Assembly (NCBI RefSeq): GCF_964259225.1
Contig: NZ_CAXVKN010000018.1
Source: Catenibacterium mitsuoka_A
Lineage (GTDB): Bacteria; Bacillota_I; Bacilli_A; Erysipelotrichales; Coprobacillaceae
Direction: 5' to 3' (one strand)
DNA: 35,665 nt
Made by a program: the position numbers and the translations under genes. The notes under the pieces were generated by a model, which did no database searches, was not told the origin of the DNA, and saw only the letters and a list, made by a program, of their open reading frames with translations. Below, in pieces: positions 15,357 to 23,641 of this stretch (positions are counted from its first letter, which is position 1; each line of letters begins with the position of its first letter).

Positions 15357-15695
15357 ATGGAAAACAAGATTCGATTAAGTCCTAAAAGAATTCTTAATAA
15401 AGAATTTTCTATTGAAACAAAGGGCTATAGCGCAAATGAAGTAGACAGTTATCTTGATATTGTGAAAGAAGATTATCTAAATTTTCAATCTATGTTGAAT
15501 GAATCTTATGATGAAATTGAAAGTCTTCAAAAAGAGAATGTTGCTTTGAGAAGAAAACTCAATGAATTATTAAGAGAAAGACAGGATCAAAGAGATAATG
15601 CACACGTCATGGAAGAGAGCTTGAATAACAATGTCGATGTCCTCAGACGTATTTCTCAATTAGAAAGAGAAGTCTATCATAAAAATAAAGATTAA
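15357..15695 (+). CDS. gpsB: Cell-division protein GpsB (DivIVA domain)
   Basis: This 112-residue cytosolic coiled-coil protein coordinates septal and peripheral wall synthesis by tethering penicillin-binding proteins. The N-terminal DivIVA-type lipid-binding domain is visible as KRILNKEFSIETKGYSANEVDSYLDIVKEDY (about 8-38), with the G-Y-x-x-x-E-V-D-x-[FY]-L pattern. A coiled coil follows to about residue 80, then a short C-terminal helix. The short length separates it from DivIVA. ATG 15357 lies eight bases after GAGGAG. The RNase P RNA gene begins directly after its stop, the same arrangement as in Bacillus. Confidence 0.92.
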   Translation: MENKIRLSPKRILNKEFSIETKGYSANEVDSYLDIVKEDYLNFQSMLNESYDEIESLQKENVALRRKLNELLRERQDQRDNAHVMEESLNNNVDVLRRISQLEREVYHKNKD

Positions 15696-15696
15696 T

Positions 15697-16026
15697 ATGT
15701 GTCTGCGAGAACTGATCGCTGGAAACAGAGGAAAGTCCGTGCTGCCACTATCTGAGATGATAGTAGTGATCGTGCTGAGGCCAATAACCTCAGGCAGAAA
15801 TGACAACGGTGAACGCCTAAGTCTTAAGATATGGAACTAGCCATAAAGTGCCACAGAAACGAATACTGTTAGAAATGACAGGGTGAAAAGGGGTAAACTT
15901 CACGAGGCAGAAACCCAAATTTTGGTAGGGGAGTCTAGCAAAAGGAATTGAACGGATGCTAGGTAGAGAAATCTAAGATAAATGATGAGTTGAAAAACAG
16001 AACACGGCTTATAAGAGCAGACTCAT
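15697..16026 (+). ncRNA. rnpB: RNase P RNA, bacterial type B
   Basis: This is the catalytic RNA that trims the 5' ends of pre-tRNAs. The conserved 5' block GAGGAAAGTCCGTGCT (about 15730-15745) and the 3' block ending ACGGCTTATAAGAGCAGAC are both present. The outer helix P1 pairs the GTCTGC at 15701-15706 with GCAGAC at 16017-16022. The overall length of about 330 bases, the gpsB neighbour and the low-GC context fit type B. The ends are set by helix P1 and may be off by a few bases. Confidence 0.93.
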
Positions 16027-16027
16027 A

Positions 16028-16057
16028 GATGGTTTCCATTGGGAACCGTCTTTTTTT
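16028..16057 (+). terminator. Terminator of rnpB
   Basis: GATGGTTTCC (16028-16037) pairs with GGGAACCGTC (16041-16050), including two G-T pairs, followed by seven T's. Confidence 0.9.
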
Positions 16058-16072
16058 GTGTATCTATAATAG

Positions 16073-16101
16073 TTGTAAAATGACACTATTTGTGGTTAAA
16101 T
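16073..16101 (+). promoter_or_regulatory. Possible promoter of rodZ-pgsA-cinA-recA
   Basis: TTGTAA (16073-16078) and TTAAAT (16096-16101) are spaced by 17 bases. A TATAAT at 16065-16070 lacks a good -35 box and is an alternative. Confidence 0.3.
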
Positions 16102-16132
16102 AGACTTGATATGAATGCAAGGAGGCTTAGAG

Positions 16133-17047
16133 ATGAATATTAGTGAAATAATTAAACAGAAAAGAGAGGAAAAAGGATTATCTGTGGAAGAATTATCTTC
16201 ACAGACAATGCTTTCAATCGCAATAATTAAAGATTTAGAAAATGGCAACTTTGACCATTATCAGGGTGAAGAAGCCTATATGAAGATGTATTTAAGAAAA
16301 ATCTGCCGTGCTCTTGATATAAATGAAAAAGAAGTACAGAATGAATATTTAAATTTAACTCAGAAAATTGAGTTAGAAGAATTACAGGAAGCAGAAGCAC
16401 AGAATGAGCATGCAAAGAAAAAGTTATCTGCAGATGAGGAAAAAGCAAAAGCTTTCCGTTTTGAAAAGCCTTCATTTACAAATAATAAAGGTGTCGTAGG
16501 TGATAAGAGTCATTTGAATGTGATTAGAGTGATTATTATTGTATTACTTGTTGCGATGATTTTCTGTATAGGTTTCTTTGCGATTAGTAAAACAAAGTCT
16601 AAGGCAAATGTGCCATCATTTACAAGTGATCAGCAGACAGCAACAGGTGAAGTGACTAAGAAGCCTTCTAAAAAGAAAACTGAAAAGAAGAAAGAAGAAG
16701 AAACTGTACCTGCAGTGACTTATACAAGAAATAGTGATTTAAATTATAATTTTAAATTAAAGGATCCAAATGCACAGACTTTTAAATTAAAGGTTGAATA
16801 TTCTAAGAAGTGCTGGGGTAGTCTTTATGTAAACCGTACTAAATACACTCAGTTTGAAGGTAAGGTTTATAATGAAGGTGACAGTGTTGAACTAACACTC
16901 AATACAGCAGACTTTAGCACATTAAGACTTGTAAGTGGTGAACAGTCTGGTGTTAAGGTATATGTGGATGAAGTAGAAGTTCCATTAACTGATGAAGAAA
17001 AGGCTGAAACAGGACTTAAATATACTTATTTAACATTGGAGAAGTAA
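16133..17047 (+). CDS. rodZ: RodZ-like HTH membrane protein
   Basis: This 304-residue bitopic membrane protein of the RodZ type links MreB filaments to the rod-shape wall machinery. An N-terminal Xre/Cro-like helix-turn-helix (about 1-75, EIIKQKREEKGLSVEELSSQ) is followed by a charged, coiled-coil-like stretch. One membrane segment lies at about 130-152 (NVIRVIIIVLLVAMIFCIGFFA), then a Lys/Glu-rich linker and an extracellular beta-rich domain (about 200-304). ATG 16133 is chosen because AAGGAGG lies just upstream; an upstream ATG in the same frame has no such site. In Bacillus the homologue rodZ also stands directly before pgsA, as here with one base between. Confidence 0.85.
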   Translation: MNISEIIKQKREEKGLSVEELSSQTMLSIAIIKDLENGNFDHYQGEEAYMKMYLRKICRALDINEKEVQNEYLNLTQKIELEELQEAEAQNEHAKKKLSADEEKAKAFRFEKPSFTNNKGVVGDKSHLNVIRVIIIVLLVAMIFCIGFFAISKTKSKANVPSFTSDQQTATGEVTKKPSKKKTEKKKEEETVPAVTYTRNSDLNYNFKLKDPNAQTFKLKVEYSKKCWGSLYVNRTKYTQFEGKVYNEGDSVELTLNTADFSTLRLVSGEQSGVKVYVDEVEVPLTDEEKAETGLKYTYLTLEK

Positions 17048-17048
17048 G

Positions 17049-17639
17049 ATGAATTTACCAAATCGTTTAACAGTAACACGTTTATGTCTTGTGCCAGTAT
17101 TTATCGCATTATATTTATGTCCTTATTTTACAGATATCAGTGTGCCTCAGATTCATATTCTCTTTACTGATATCTCTGTCATTCAGTTATTAGCTTTTAT
17201 TGTATTTTTAGGAGCATCTCTTACAGACTTTCTAGATGGTTATCTTGCAAGAAAAAATCATCTTGTCACTACTTTTGGTAAGTTTGTGGATCCTATTGCG
17301 GATAAGATGCTTGTAAATTCAGCACTTATTCTTCTTACTTGGAACAATAAGATGTCAGTCATTGCCTTAATCGTTATGCTTTTAAGAGATACTTTCGTGG
17401 ATGGTGTACGTCTTGTTGCGTCTAGTTCTAATAGAGTTCTTGCTGCTAGTATTTATGGAAAACTTAAGACAGTCACTCAAATGGTGGGTATTTGTCTTCT
17501 CTTATTAAATAATCCAATCTTTGCACACTGGGATATCCCATTTGCGAATTATGTCATTAATATCGCAGCATGCGTTTCATTATTATCTGGTATTGATTAT
17601 TTCTGGAAGAATAGAGATTTAATCATGGAGAGTATGTAA
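17049..17639 (+). CDS. pgsA: CDP-diacylglycerol-glycerol-3-phosphate 3-phosphatidyltransferase
   Basis: This membrane enzyme makes phosphatidylglycerol phosphate, the first committed step to phosphatidylglycerol and cardiolipin. The CDP-alcohol phosphotransferase motif D-x-x-D-G-x-x-A-R-x8-G-x3-D-x3-D is complete: D60, D63, G64, A67-R68, G77, D81 and D85. At least five hydrophobic segments are visible in 196 residues, the usual size. It is one base from rodZ and one base from cinA. GGAGAAG precedes the ATG and overlaps the end of rodZ. Confidence 0.95.
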   Translation: MNLPNRLTVTRLCLVPVFIALYLCPYFTDISVPQIHILFTDISVIQLLAFIVFLGASLTDFLDGYLARKNHLVTTFGKFVDPIADKMLVNSALILLTWNNKMSVIALIVMLLRDTFVDGVRLVASSSNRVLAASIYGKLKTVTQMVGICLLLLNNPIFAHWDIPFANYVINIAACVSLLSGIDYFWKNRDLIMESM

Positions 17640-17640
17640 T

Positions 17641-18096
17641 ATGGAAGATTTAGTTAGATTGTTGATAAAAAAGAATGTAACAATTTCTAGTGTTGAAAGC
17701 TTTACAGTAGGAAATTTTGCGGCAACTCTTGGATCAGTTCCAGGAGTTTCTGCTGTTTATAAGGGAAGTCTTGTCAGTTATCAGACAATTATTAAGCATC
17801 AGGTATTAGGTATCCCTCAGGAAGTGATTGATACCTATGGTGTAGTATCGAATGAAGTAGCCGGCCTTATGTGTATCAATGGACAGAAGATGTTTGATAC
17901 AGACCTTTGTATTTCATTTACAGGTAATGCAGGCCCAGATGCTATGGAAGGCAAGAAGGTCGGTTTGATATATATTGGAATTGCTTATAAGGATGAAGTT
18001 CATACATATGAATATGAACTAGAAGGCAGTCGTAAACAGATTGTAGAACAAGCTCTTGCAATCGGAAAAATGAAGATTTCTGAAATTTTGAAGTAA
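17641..18096 (+). CDS. CinA C-terminal domain protein (PncC-like), stand-alone
   Basis: The 151 residues correspond only to the C-terminal domain of CinA, which in other bacteria is an NMN deamidase (PncC). ESFTVGNFAATLGSVPGVSAVYKGSLVSY (about 17-46) matches the E-S-x-T-x-G...S-V-P-G-x-S block with the candidate nucleophile serine kept, though the usual ESCTGG reads ESFTVG. FTGNAGPDAMEGKKVG (about 97-112) is a divergent form of the TG-x-AGPdGg-x-pe-K-p-V-G loop. The N-terminal molybdopterin-binding-like domain of full CinA is missing. Its place between pgsA and recA is the classic location of cinA. Whether it is active is uncertain because of the divergence. Confidence 0.85.
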   Translation: MEDLVRLLIKKNVTISSVESFTVGNFAATLGSVPGVSAVYKGSLVSYQTIIKHQVLGIPQEVIDTYGVVSNEVAGLMCINGQKMFDTDLCISFTGNAGPDAMEGKKVGLIYIGIAYKDEVHTYEYELEGSRKQIVEQALAIGKMKISEILK

Positions 18097-18140
18097 TTTA
18101 CAAATAATTGTCGTATGAATATGTATGGAGGTATATGTTT

Positions 18141-19175
18141 ATGGCGAAGGAAAAGAAAACTGCAGTCAAAGATACTGATGCAGCGTTAGATGATGCAATT
18201 AGTCAAATTGAAAAGAAATTTGGTAAAGGGTCTGTTATGCGTCTTGGAGACCGTACAGCAGTGGATGTAGACGTCATCCCTTCAGGCTCTTTAACCCTTG
18301 ATAAAGCATTAGGTATTGGTGGTTACCCTAAAGGCCGTATTATCGAAATATATGGTCCTGAATCAAGTGGTAAAACAACTCTTACATTACATGCGATTGC
18401 CCAGGCACAAAAGCAGGGTGGTAAAGCAGCATTCATTGATGCAGAACATGCCATTGATCCTGTTTATGCAAAGAATTTAGGTGTTGATATTGATGAATTG
18501 ATTCTTTCACAGCCAGATAGTGGTGAACAGGCATTAGAGATTGCTGAAATGCTGGTGCGTTCTGGTGTGATTGATTTGATTGTTATTGACTCGGTCGCAG
18601 CTCTTGTTCCACAGGTGGAATTAGATGGTGAAATGGGAGATGCAGCAGTTGGTTTACAGGCACGTTTGATGAGTAAAGCTTTAAGAAAGCTTTCAGGTGT
18701 TATGAATAAGACAAACTGTACTGTGATCTTTATTAACCAGCTACGTGAAAAGATTGGGGTTATGTATGGAAATCCAGAAACAACAACCGGTGGTCGTGCC
18801 TTGAAGTTCTATTCTTCTGTACGTGTAGAAATTAGAAGAAGTGAACAGATCAAACAGAATGGCGAAATTATTGGTAATAAAGCCAATATCAAGGTTGTTA
18901 AGAATAAAGTAGCACCTCCATTTAAGACGACTCAGGTTGATATTATCTATGGTAAAGGTATTTCACGTGATGGTGAAATTCTTGATTTAGCAGTAGAAGG
19001 TGATATTGTAGAAAAATCAGGTGCCTGGTATGCTTATAATGGTGAAAAGATCGGACAGGGAAGGGAAAATGCGAAAAACTTCCTTATCGAACATCCAGCT
19101 ATCTTTGAAGAAGTGGAAGAAAAAGTCAAAGCACAGCTCTTTGGCACTGAAGAAGTGGATGAAGCTTCAGAATAG
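18141..19175 (+). CDS. recA: Recombinase RecA
   Basis: This is the strand-exchange ATPase of homologous recombination and activator of the SOS response. The 344 residues carry Walker A GPESSGKT (72-79), the catalytic glutamate in IDAEHAID, Walker B LIVIDSVAAL, and the L2 DNA-binding loop after FINQLREKIGVMYGNPETTTGG. The acidic tail (EEVDEASE) is present. ATG 18141 lies eight bases after GGAGGT; an ATG at 18135 is too close to it. No LexA box of the CGAAC-N4-GTTCG kind is visible upstream, and it is probably co-transcribed with cinA. A perfect terminator follows. Confidence 0.98.
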   Translation: MAKEKKTAVKDTDAALDDAISQIEKKFGKGSVMRLGDRTAVDVDVIPSGSLTLDKALGIGGYPKGRIIEIYGPESSGKTTLTLHAIAQAQKQGGKAAFIDAEHAIDPVYAKNLGVDIDELILSQPDSGEQALEIAEMLVRSGVIDLIVIDSVAALVPQVELDGEMGDAAVGLQARLMSKALRKLSGVMNKTNCTVIFINQLREKIGVMYGNPETTTGGRALKFYSSVRVEIRRSEQIKQNGEIIGNKANIKVVKNKVAPPFKTTQVDIIYGKGISRDGEILDLAVEGDIVEKSGAWYAYNGEKIGQGRENAKNFLIEHPAIFEEVEEKVKAQLFGTEEVDEASE

Positions 19176-19187
19176 TCTCGTTTAATA

Positions 19188-19208
19188 GGCGGAATATTCC
19201 GCCTTTTT
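19188..19208 (+). terminator. Terminator of recA
   Basis: GGCGGA pairs with TCCGCC around ATAT (19188-19203), followed by five T's. Confidence 0.9.
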
Positions 19209-19226
19209 GTGAAGTGTGGTGTAAAT

Positions 19227-19778
19227 ATGAAAAAAACAGAACAGCTTATAATCAATACATTCCTAGAACTTGTTGAAGAAAAACCTCTTGATAAAATCAC
19301 GATTCAGGATATTGCGAATAAATGTGGGATTAATAGAAATACCTTTTACTATCATTTTGATGATATTTATTCTTTAATTGAATCTGTCTTTAATAATCAT
19401 GTTATCACCATTGAACGGATGTTCGAAGAAGGTGCTTCATGGAGTGAATGTTCTGAGGTTGCTTTGAATTTTTTAGTGGAAAATCGTCGCGCCATTAGGC
19501 ATATTGCGTTTTCAATGAACCGTAATCAGTTAGATCATTATCTGTTTGTAGTATTTAAAAGAATATTTACAGAATATTTATTGGATAACTTTATTGTGGA
19601 TATATCAGATGAAAAATTTGATAATCTCATTCTATTTTATACATATGCGATTATGGGATGCATAGATCATAATTTTATTGAAAACAACAATGATATTGAA
19701 TTAGAAGCACTTCTAGATAAGGTTAATACCACATTATTGATGACAAATCCCCTTAAAACAAGTAAGCAGTCTAGATAG
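19227..19778 (+). CDS. TetR/AcrR-family transcriptional regulator
   Basis: This 183-residue regulator has an N-terminal TetR helix-turn-helix, EKPLDKITIQDIANKCGINRNTFYYHFDDIYSLIE (about 18-52), and a helical ligand or dimer domain. The recognition helix N-R-N-T-F-Y-Y-H-F and the general build recall the DhaS-like subgroup, but the effector and target are unknown. It sits alone between recA and rny, an insertion relative to Bacillus, with no adjacent transporter to suggest a target. ATG 19227 is chosen; upstream in-frame GTG 19209 touches the recA terminator. The ribosome binding site is weak. Confidence 0.85.
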   Translation: MKKTEQLIINTFLELVEEKPLDKITIQDIANKCGINRNTFYYHFDDIYSLIESVFNNHVITIERMFEEGASWSECSEVALNFLVENRRAIRHIAFSMNRNQLDHYLFVVFKRIFTEYLLDNFIVDISDEKFDNLILFYTYAIMGCIDHNFIENNNDIELEALLDKVNTTLLMTNPLKTSKQSR

Positions 19779-19792
19779 AAGACTGCTTTTTT
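19764..19792 (+). terminator. Terminator of the TetR gene
   Basis: AAGCAGTCT (19764-19772) pairs with AGACTGCTT (19780-19788) and a T-run follows. The stop codon lies in the loop. Confidence 0.8.
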
Positions 19793-19806
19793 ACGTTAAT
19801 GTATGA

Positions 19807-19835
19807 TTGAAAAGTGAATATAAATACATTATAAT
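19807..19835 (+). promoter_or_regulatory. Promoter of rny
   Basis: TTGAAA (19807-19812) and a perfect TATAAT (19830-19835) are spaced by 17 bases. A small stem-loop (GTGCT/AGCAC, 19843-19856) would lie in the 5' leader. Confidence 0.8.
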
Positions 19836-19886
19836 ATAACTAGTGCTTTTTAGCACATTTATACATAGGACACGGAGGGCTTTTAT

Positions 19887-21434
19887 ATGAATTTAATTAA
19901 AGTCTTGACCTATGTTCTTGTGTTTGTCTTAGGTGCAGGATGTTATTATATGTATATCCGTTTGAAGATTTCTAAAGCAAATGCAGATGCCAAAACAATT
20001 GTTGAAGAAGCTAATACAAAAGCAGACAATCTCATTAAAGAAGCAACGCTTGATGCAAAAACAAAAGCTTATGAATATAAGCTTGAAGCTGAAAAAGAAG
20101 CAAAGCAGCAGCGTTTAGAATTGACTAAGTTTGAAAATAAGCTATTACAACGTGAACAGAACATCGACCGTAGAGATATTTCTTTACAGGGAAAGGAAGA
20201 TGCTCTTGAAGCAAGAAGCCAACAATTAAATAAGAAAAAGGCGGAACTAGAGGTCAAGGAAGAAAAGCTACAACATCAGATTGATGAAAAAGTAGCTGAA
20301 CTTGAAAAAATTGCAGCTATGTCTGCACAGGAAGCAAAAGCTGAACTCTTTAAACAAGTAGAACAGCGCATGGAGACTGAAGTCACTGCTTATATCAAAG
20401 AACAAGAAGATGAAGCAAAGACTAAAGCTTCATTATTTGCAAAAGATATTATTGCGAATGCCTTGAATCGTTATTCTCAGGAAGAAGTCATTGAACGCAC
20501 AGTCAGTGTAGTAGCACTTCCAAGTGAAGAAATGAAGGGGCGTATTATCGGTCGTGAAGGTCGTAATATTAAGGCAATTGAAAATGCGACTGGTGTTGAT
20601 TTAATTATTGATGATACTCCAGAAGTGATTACATTATCATGTTTTGATCCAATTCGTCGTGAAGTGGCTCGTTTATCACTTGAAACACTTATTCATGATG
20701 GACGTATTCAGCCAGGACGTATTGAAGAAGTAGTCGCTAAGACTAAGAAGGATTTAGATGATACTATTTTAAAGGCAGGGCAGGATGCTGTCTTTGAATT
20801 AGGACTATCAAAAATGAACAAAGAACTTGTCATGATGATTGGTAAGTTAAAATATCGTACAAGTTATGGTCAGAATGCTTTACAGCATTCAATCGAAGTG
20901 GCTCATTTTGCCGGTATTATGGCCTCTGAACTTGGATTAAATCAGCAGCTTGCTAAACGTGCTGGTTTATTACATGACTTAGGTAAAGCAGTAGACCATG
21001 AAATGGAAGGAAGTCATGTTGAATTAGGTGCTAAATTCGCTAAGAAATTTGGGGAAAATGCGACTGTAATCAATGCGATTGAATCTCATCATGGTGATGT
21101 TCCAGCAACATCTATCATTGCAGTACTCATCTCTGCGGCAGATACATTATCAGCTGCAAGACCTGGCAGTAGAAGTGAAAAAATTGAAAATTATATCCAG
21201 AGACTTGAAAAACTTGAAGAATTACCTAAACAGTTTGAAGGTGTGGATAAGGTATTTGCTATCCAGGCAGGTCGTGAAATTAGAGTTATCGTTAATCCAG
21301 AAAAGATTGATGACTTAAAAGCACATAAACTTGCAAGAGATGTCAAAGAAAAGATTGAAACCGAACTCACTTACCCAGGACATATTAAAGTAACTGTGAT
21401 CCGTGAGATTCGTGCTAATGAAATAGCTAAGTAG
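19887..21434 (+). CDS. rny: Ribonuclease Y
   Basis: This membrane-anchored endoribonuclease starts mRNA decay in many Firmicutes. The 515 residues contain one N-terminal membrane segment (about 5-24), a long coiled coil (about 28-200), a KH RNA-binding domain with GRIIGREGRN (218-227), and an HD phosphodiesterase domain with the HD pair at 363-364 (LLHDLGKAVDHE) plus further ligands in SHHGD. Length and order are normal. GGAGG precedes the ATG. ymdB follows, as in Bacillus. Confidence 0.97.
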   Translation: MNLIKVLTYVLVFVLGAGCYYMYIRLKISKANADAKTIVEEANTKADNLIKEATLDAKTKAYEYKLEAEKEAKQQRLELTKFENKLLQREQNIDRRDISLQGKEDALEARSQQLNKKKAELEVKEEKLQHQIDEKVAELEKIAAMSAQEAKAELFKQVEQRMETEVTAYIKEQEDEAKTKASLFAKDIIANALNRYSQEEVIERTVSVVALPSEEMKGRIIGREGRNIKAIENATGVDLIIDDTPEVITLSCFDPIRREVARLSLETLIHDGRIQPGRIEEVVAKTKKDLDDTILKAGQDAVFELGLSKMNKELVMMIGKLKYRTSYGQNALQHSIEVAHFAGIMASELGLNQQLAKRAGLLHDLGKAVDHEMEGSHVELGAKFAKKFGENATVINAIESHHGDVPATSIIAVLISAADTLSAARPGSRSEKIENYIQRLEKLEELPKQFEGVDKVFAIQAGREIRVIVNPEKIDDLKAHKLARDVKEKIETELTYPGHIKVTVIREIRANEIAK

Positions 21435-21459
21435 ATAGGGTCCAACCTATCTACTTTTT
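21429..21459 (+). terminator. Terminator of rny
   Basis: AAGTAGATAGG (21429-21439) pairs perfectly with CCTATCTACTT (21446-21456), with a T-run. It overlaps the stop codon. Confidence 0.88.
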
Positions 21460-21478
21460 CTTTAAGGATGTGAATAAA

Positions 21479-22261
21479 ATGAATATATTATTTATAGGAG
21501 ACATTTTTGGCAAGACAGGACGTAAGATGATTGCGACCTATCTACCAAAAATTGTAGAAAAATATAGTGTTGAATGTGTCATTGCGAATGGTGAGAATAC
21601 AAGCCACGGTAAAGGATTATTACAGAAACATTATGATGAATTACTGTCTCATGGTATTTCTTTAATTACTATGGGAAATCATACGTATTCAAAGAAAGAA
21701 ATCTTTGATTATATTGATGAAGCGGACAAGCTAATTGTCCCACTCAATAAGCCACTTGCAATGCCAGGAGTAGGTTCTAGAGTCATTGAGGTAAAAGGTA
21801 AAAAAATAAGAGTGACCAATTTACTTGGCCTTACTTTTATGGATGGAAAACCTCAAAATCCATTTGAAGCTATTGAGCCTGTATTAGAAAATGATAACAG
21901 TGATATCCATATCATTGACTTCCATGGTGAAGCAACAAGTGAAAAAATAGCCTTTGGTTACTATGTAGATGGACGTGTCAGTGCAGTATTAGGTACTCAC
22001 ACACATGTTCCTACAGGTGACGAAAAGATTCTCCCAAAGGGCACAGCTTTCCAATGCGATGTTGGAATGACTGGACCATATGAAAGTGTTATTGGGTGTG
22101 AAAAAGAAGCAATCATTGAACGTAGTGTTAAGGGTATTATGACACCTTTTAGAGTTGTTGAAGATGAAGGACAGCTTTGTGCAACATTGCTTCATTTTGA
22201 TGGAAACAAGTGTACAAACATTGAAAGAATCAGAATTGATCCACAGGTAAAGTTTAAGTAA
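21479..22261 (+). CDS. ymdB: YmdB-type metallophosphoesterase (2',3'-cyclic nucleotide phosphodiesterase)
   Basis: This 260-residue calcineurin-like phosphoesterase hydrolyses cyclic nucleotides and in Bacillus affects biofilm gene expression. Metal-binding motifs are GDIFG (D8), NGENTSHGKG (N37-E39 region), MGNHTYSKKE (N67, H68), DFHGEATSEK and GTHTHVPTGDE, in the DUF1385/YmdB order. AAGGA lies about ten bases before ATG 21479; the upstream in-frame GTG at 21470 is too close to it. The gene follows rny with only a terminator between. Confidence 0.93.
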   Translation: MNILFIGDIFGKTGRKMIATYLPKIVEKYSVECVIANGENTSHGKGLLQKHYDELLSHGISLITMGNHTYSKKEIFDYIDEADKLIVPLNKPLAMPGVGSRVIEVKGKKIRVTNLLGLTFMDGKPQNPFEAIEPVLENDNSDIHIIDFHGEATSEKIAFGYYVDGRVSAVLGTHTHVPTGDEKILPKGTAFQCDVGMTGPYESVIGCEKEAIIERSVKGIMTPFRVVEDEGQLCATLLHFDGNKCTNIERIRIDPQVKFK

Positions 22262-22278
22262 AAACAAAAGAAAGCGTC

Positions 22279-22307
22279 TTCACATTTTGTAAAGAATACA
22301 GTATAAT
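22279..22307 (+). promoter_or_regulatory. Promoter of the 81-aa orphan gene
   Basis: TTCACA (22279-22284) and TATAAT (22302-22307) are spaced by 17 bases. Confidence 0.7.
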
Positions 22308-22339
22308 AGTTCTAGTTATTGAAGGAGGACAATTTTTTT

Positions 22340-22585
22340 ATGGCTAAATGTAAAATTTTAATGCAGACTGCACAGGTGCAGAAGCTAGTTACTTTTTTTG
22401 ATGGATATAAGGATGATAAGGTAGAATTGAAGTATGTAAGTAAAGCTGGTATTAAGGCTACTTTCGAATGTGAAACAGAATTATCACCAGAAGATGCTGC
22501 TGCACATTGTAAGTCTTTATTCAAGAAGACTCCAGAAGGAAGTTATATGTACTTCTCAATCCAGCCTGATGGATTCTTTGGATAA
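22340..22585 (+). CDS. Hypothetical 81-residue protein
   Basis: I do not recognise this protein. It is small, soluble, without signal or membrane segment, and looks like an alternating alpha/beta fold (QVQKLVTFFDGY, KVELKYVSKAGIKATFECETEL, SPEDAAAHCKSLFKK, SYMYFSIQPDGFFG). It contains three cysteines. It has its own promoter with a perfect -10 box, an AGGAGG 12 bases before the ATG and its own terminator, so it is probably a real and well-expressed gene. It occupies the position after ymdB where Bacillus has spoVS, which is of similar length, but I see no sequence likeness to SpoVS. Confidence 0.75.
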   Translation: MAKCKILMQTAQVQKLVTFFDGYKDDKVELKYVSKAGIKATFECETELSPEDAAAHCKSLFKKTPEGSYMYFSIQPDGFFG

Positions 22586-22598
22586 GAGTAATTTTAAG

Positions 22599-22625
22599 GC
22601 ACAGGTTAAACCCTGTGCTTTTTTT
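22599..22625 (+). terminator. Terminator of the 81-aa orphan gene
   Basis: GCACAGG pairs with CCTGTGC (22600-22605 region with 22612-22618), followed by seven T's. Confidence 0.85.
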
Positions 22626-22642
22626 GATAGAAAGGGGATCTT

Positions 22643-23569
22643 ATGGATATAAATGTGATTATTGGACAGATGGTTGTATTATTTGTGTTGATGGGTTTAG
22701 GCTTTTTATTATATCGAGTAAATATTTTAGATTTGAATACAAATAGTAAACTCACATCTCTAGTTTTATCGGTCACGACACCATGCATGGTATTGAATTC
22801 TGTATTATGCACAGAAAAATATAGCGACTCAAAAACAATTTTCACTATTTTAGGTATTGCGGTCATTACTTATGTTATTACACCTTTTATTGGATTGTTT
22901 ATTAATAAATTGTTACATGTCCCAAGTAATCAAACAGGTCTTTATGTCTTTATGACAGTATTTTCTAATATTGGCTTTATTGGTTATCCTATTATGAAAG
23001 CTATATTTGGAAATGATTCTGTTTTCCATACATCTTTATTTGGCATGGTATTTAACATTATGTTATTTACATTAGGTGTCTATTTGATTGGAATTGGGCA
23101 GCAGGGAAATAATAAACTCAATTTTAAGAATTTGATTACACCGGGTGTGATTTGTTCTTTTTTAGCGCTTATTCTCTATTTATTGCATATAAGAGCACCT
23201 AAGATTATCACAGACTTTACAGGTATGGTAGGAGATATGACAACACCTCTCGCGATGATTATTATCGGTGTCACACTTGGGGCAATGAAGATTAAAGATG
23301 TATTTAATGAGCTACGTGTTTATATTTATACAATAATAAAGCAGTTAATTTTCCCTGTCATTGCTTATCCTGCAATTGCATTTTTAATCAAAGATAGTTA
23401 TCTAAGAGGACTTACTTTGATTATGTTATCTATGCCGGTAGGAAGCTCTGCAGTATTATTTACGAATAAATATGGTGGAGATAGTGGGCTAGCAGCCAAG
23501 ACAATATTTATGACAACATTAATATCCGTTTTCACTATTCCATTTGTTGTCTATATGTTTTTAATTTAA
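22643..23569 (+). CDS. AEC-family transporter (auxin efflux carrier type)
   Basis: This 308-residue integral membrane protein has about ten hydrophobic segments and the features of the AEC family. These include NTNSKLTSLVLSVTTPCMVLNSVL near the N-terminus, FSNIGFIGYPIMKAIFG (about 110-126) and PVGSSAVLFTNKYGGD (about 274-289), which are the conserved helix-break regions. Such proteins in bacteria transport organic acids such as malate or malonate; the substrate here is not predictable. AAAGGGG lies just upstream of the ATG. The gene is monocistronic by the terminators on both sides, with no obvious promoter of its own. Confidence 0.9.
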   Translation: MDINVIIGQMVVLFVLMGLGFLLYRVNILDLNTNSKLTSLVLSVTTPCMVLNSVLCTEKYSDSKTIFTILGIAVITYVITPFIGLFINKLLHVPSNQTGLYVFMTVFSNIGFIGYPIMKAIFGNDSVFHTSLFGMVFNIMLFTLGVYLIGIGQQGNNKLNFKNLITPGVICSFLALILYLLHIRAPKIITDFTGMVGDMTTPLAMIIIGVTLGAMKIKDVFNELRVYIYTIIKQLIFPVIAYPAIAFLIKDSYLRGLTLIMLSMPVGSSAVLFTNKYGGDSGLAAKTIFMTTLISVFTIPFVVYMFLI

Positions 23570-23576
23570 AACTTTT

Positions 23577-23600
23577 ACCCCTATTTAGGGGGTTTTTTTT
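23577..23600 (+). terminator. Terminator after the AEC transporter gene
   Basis: ACCCC (23577-23581) pairs with GGGGT (23589-23593), followed by a run of eight T's. Confidence 0.75.
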
Positions 23601-23612
23601 ATGAGGGGTATT

Positions 23613-23621
23613 TGTTATAAT
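23613..23621 (+). promoter_or_regulatory. Extended -10 promoter of miaB
   Basis: TGTTATAAT at 23613-23621 is a TGn-extended -10 box. The -35 region is only the T-run of the preceding terminator, so the extended -10 must do most of the work. Confidence 0.6.
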
Positions 23622-23641
23622 GGTGTCGAAAAGGAGCGTTT

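Noticed and set aside
18097..18140. LexA box or separate promoter before recA
   Set aside because: No CGAAC-N4-GTTCG site is visible, and the TTTACA at 18097 has no convincing -10 partner.
22340..22585. Assigning the 81-aa gene as spoVS by position
   Set aside because: The length and place fit, but the sequence shows no likeness to SpoVS as I know it.
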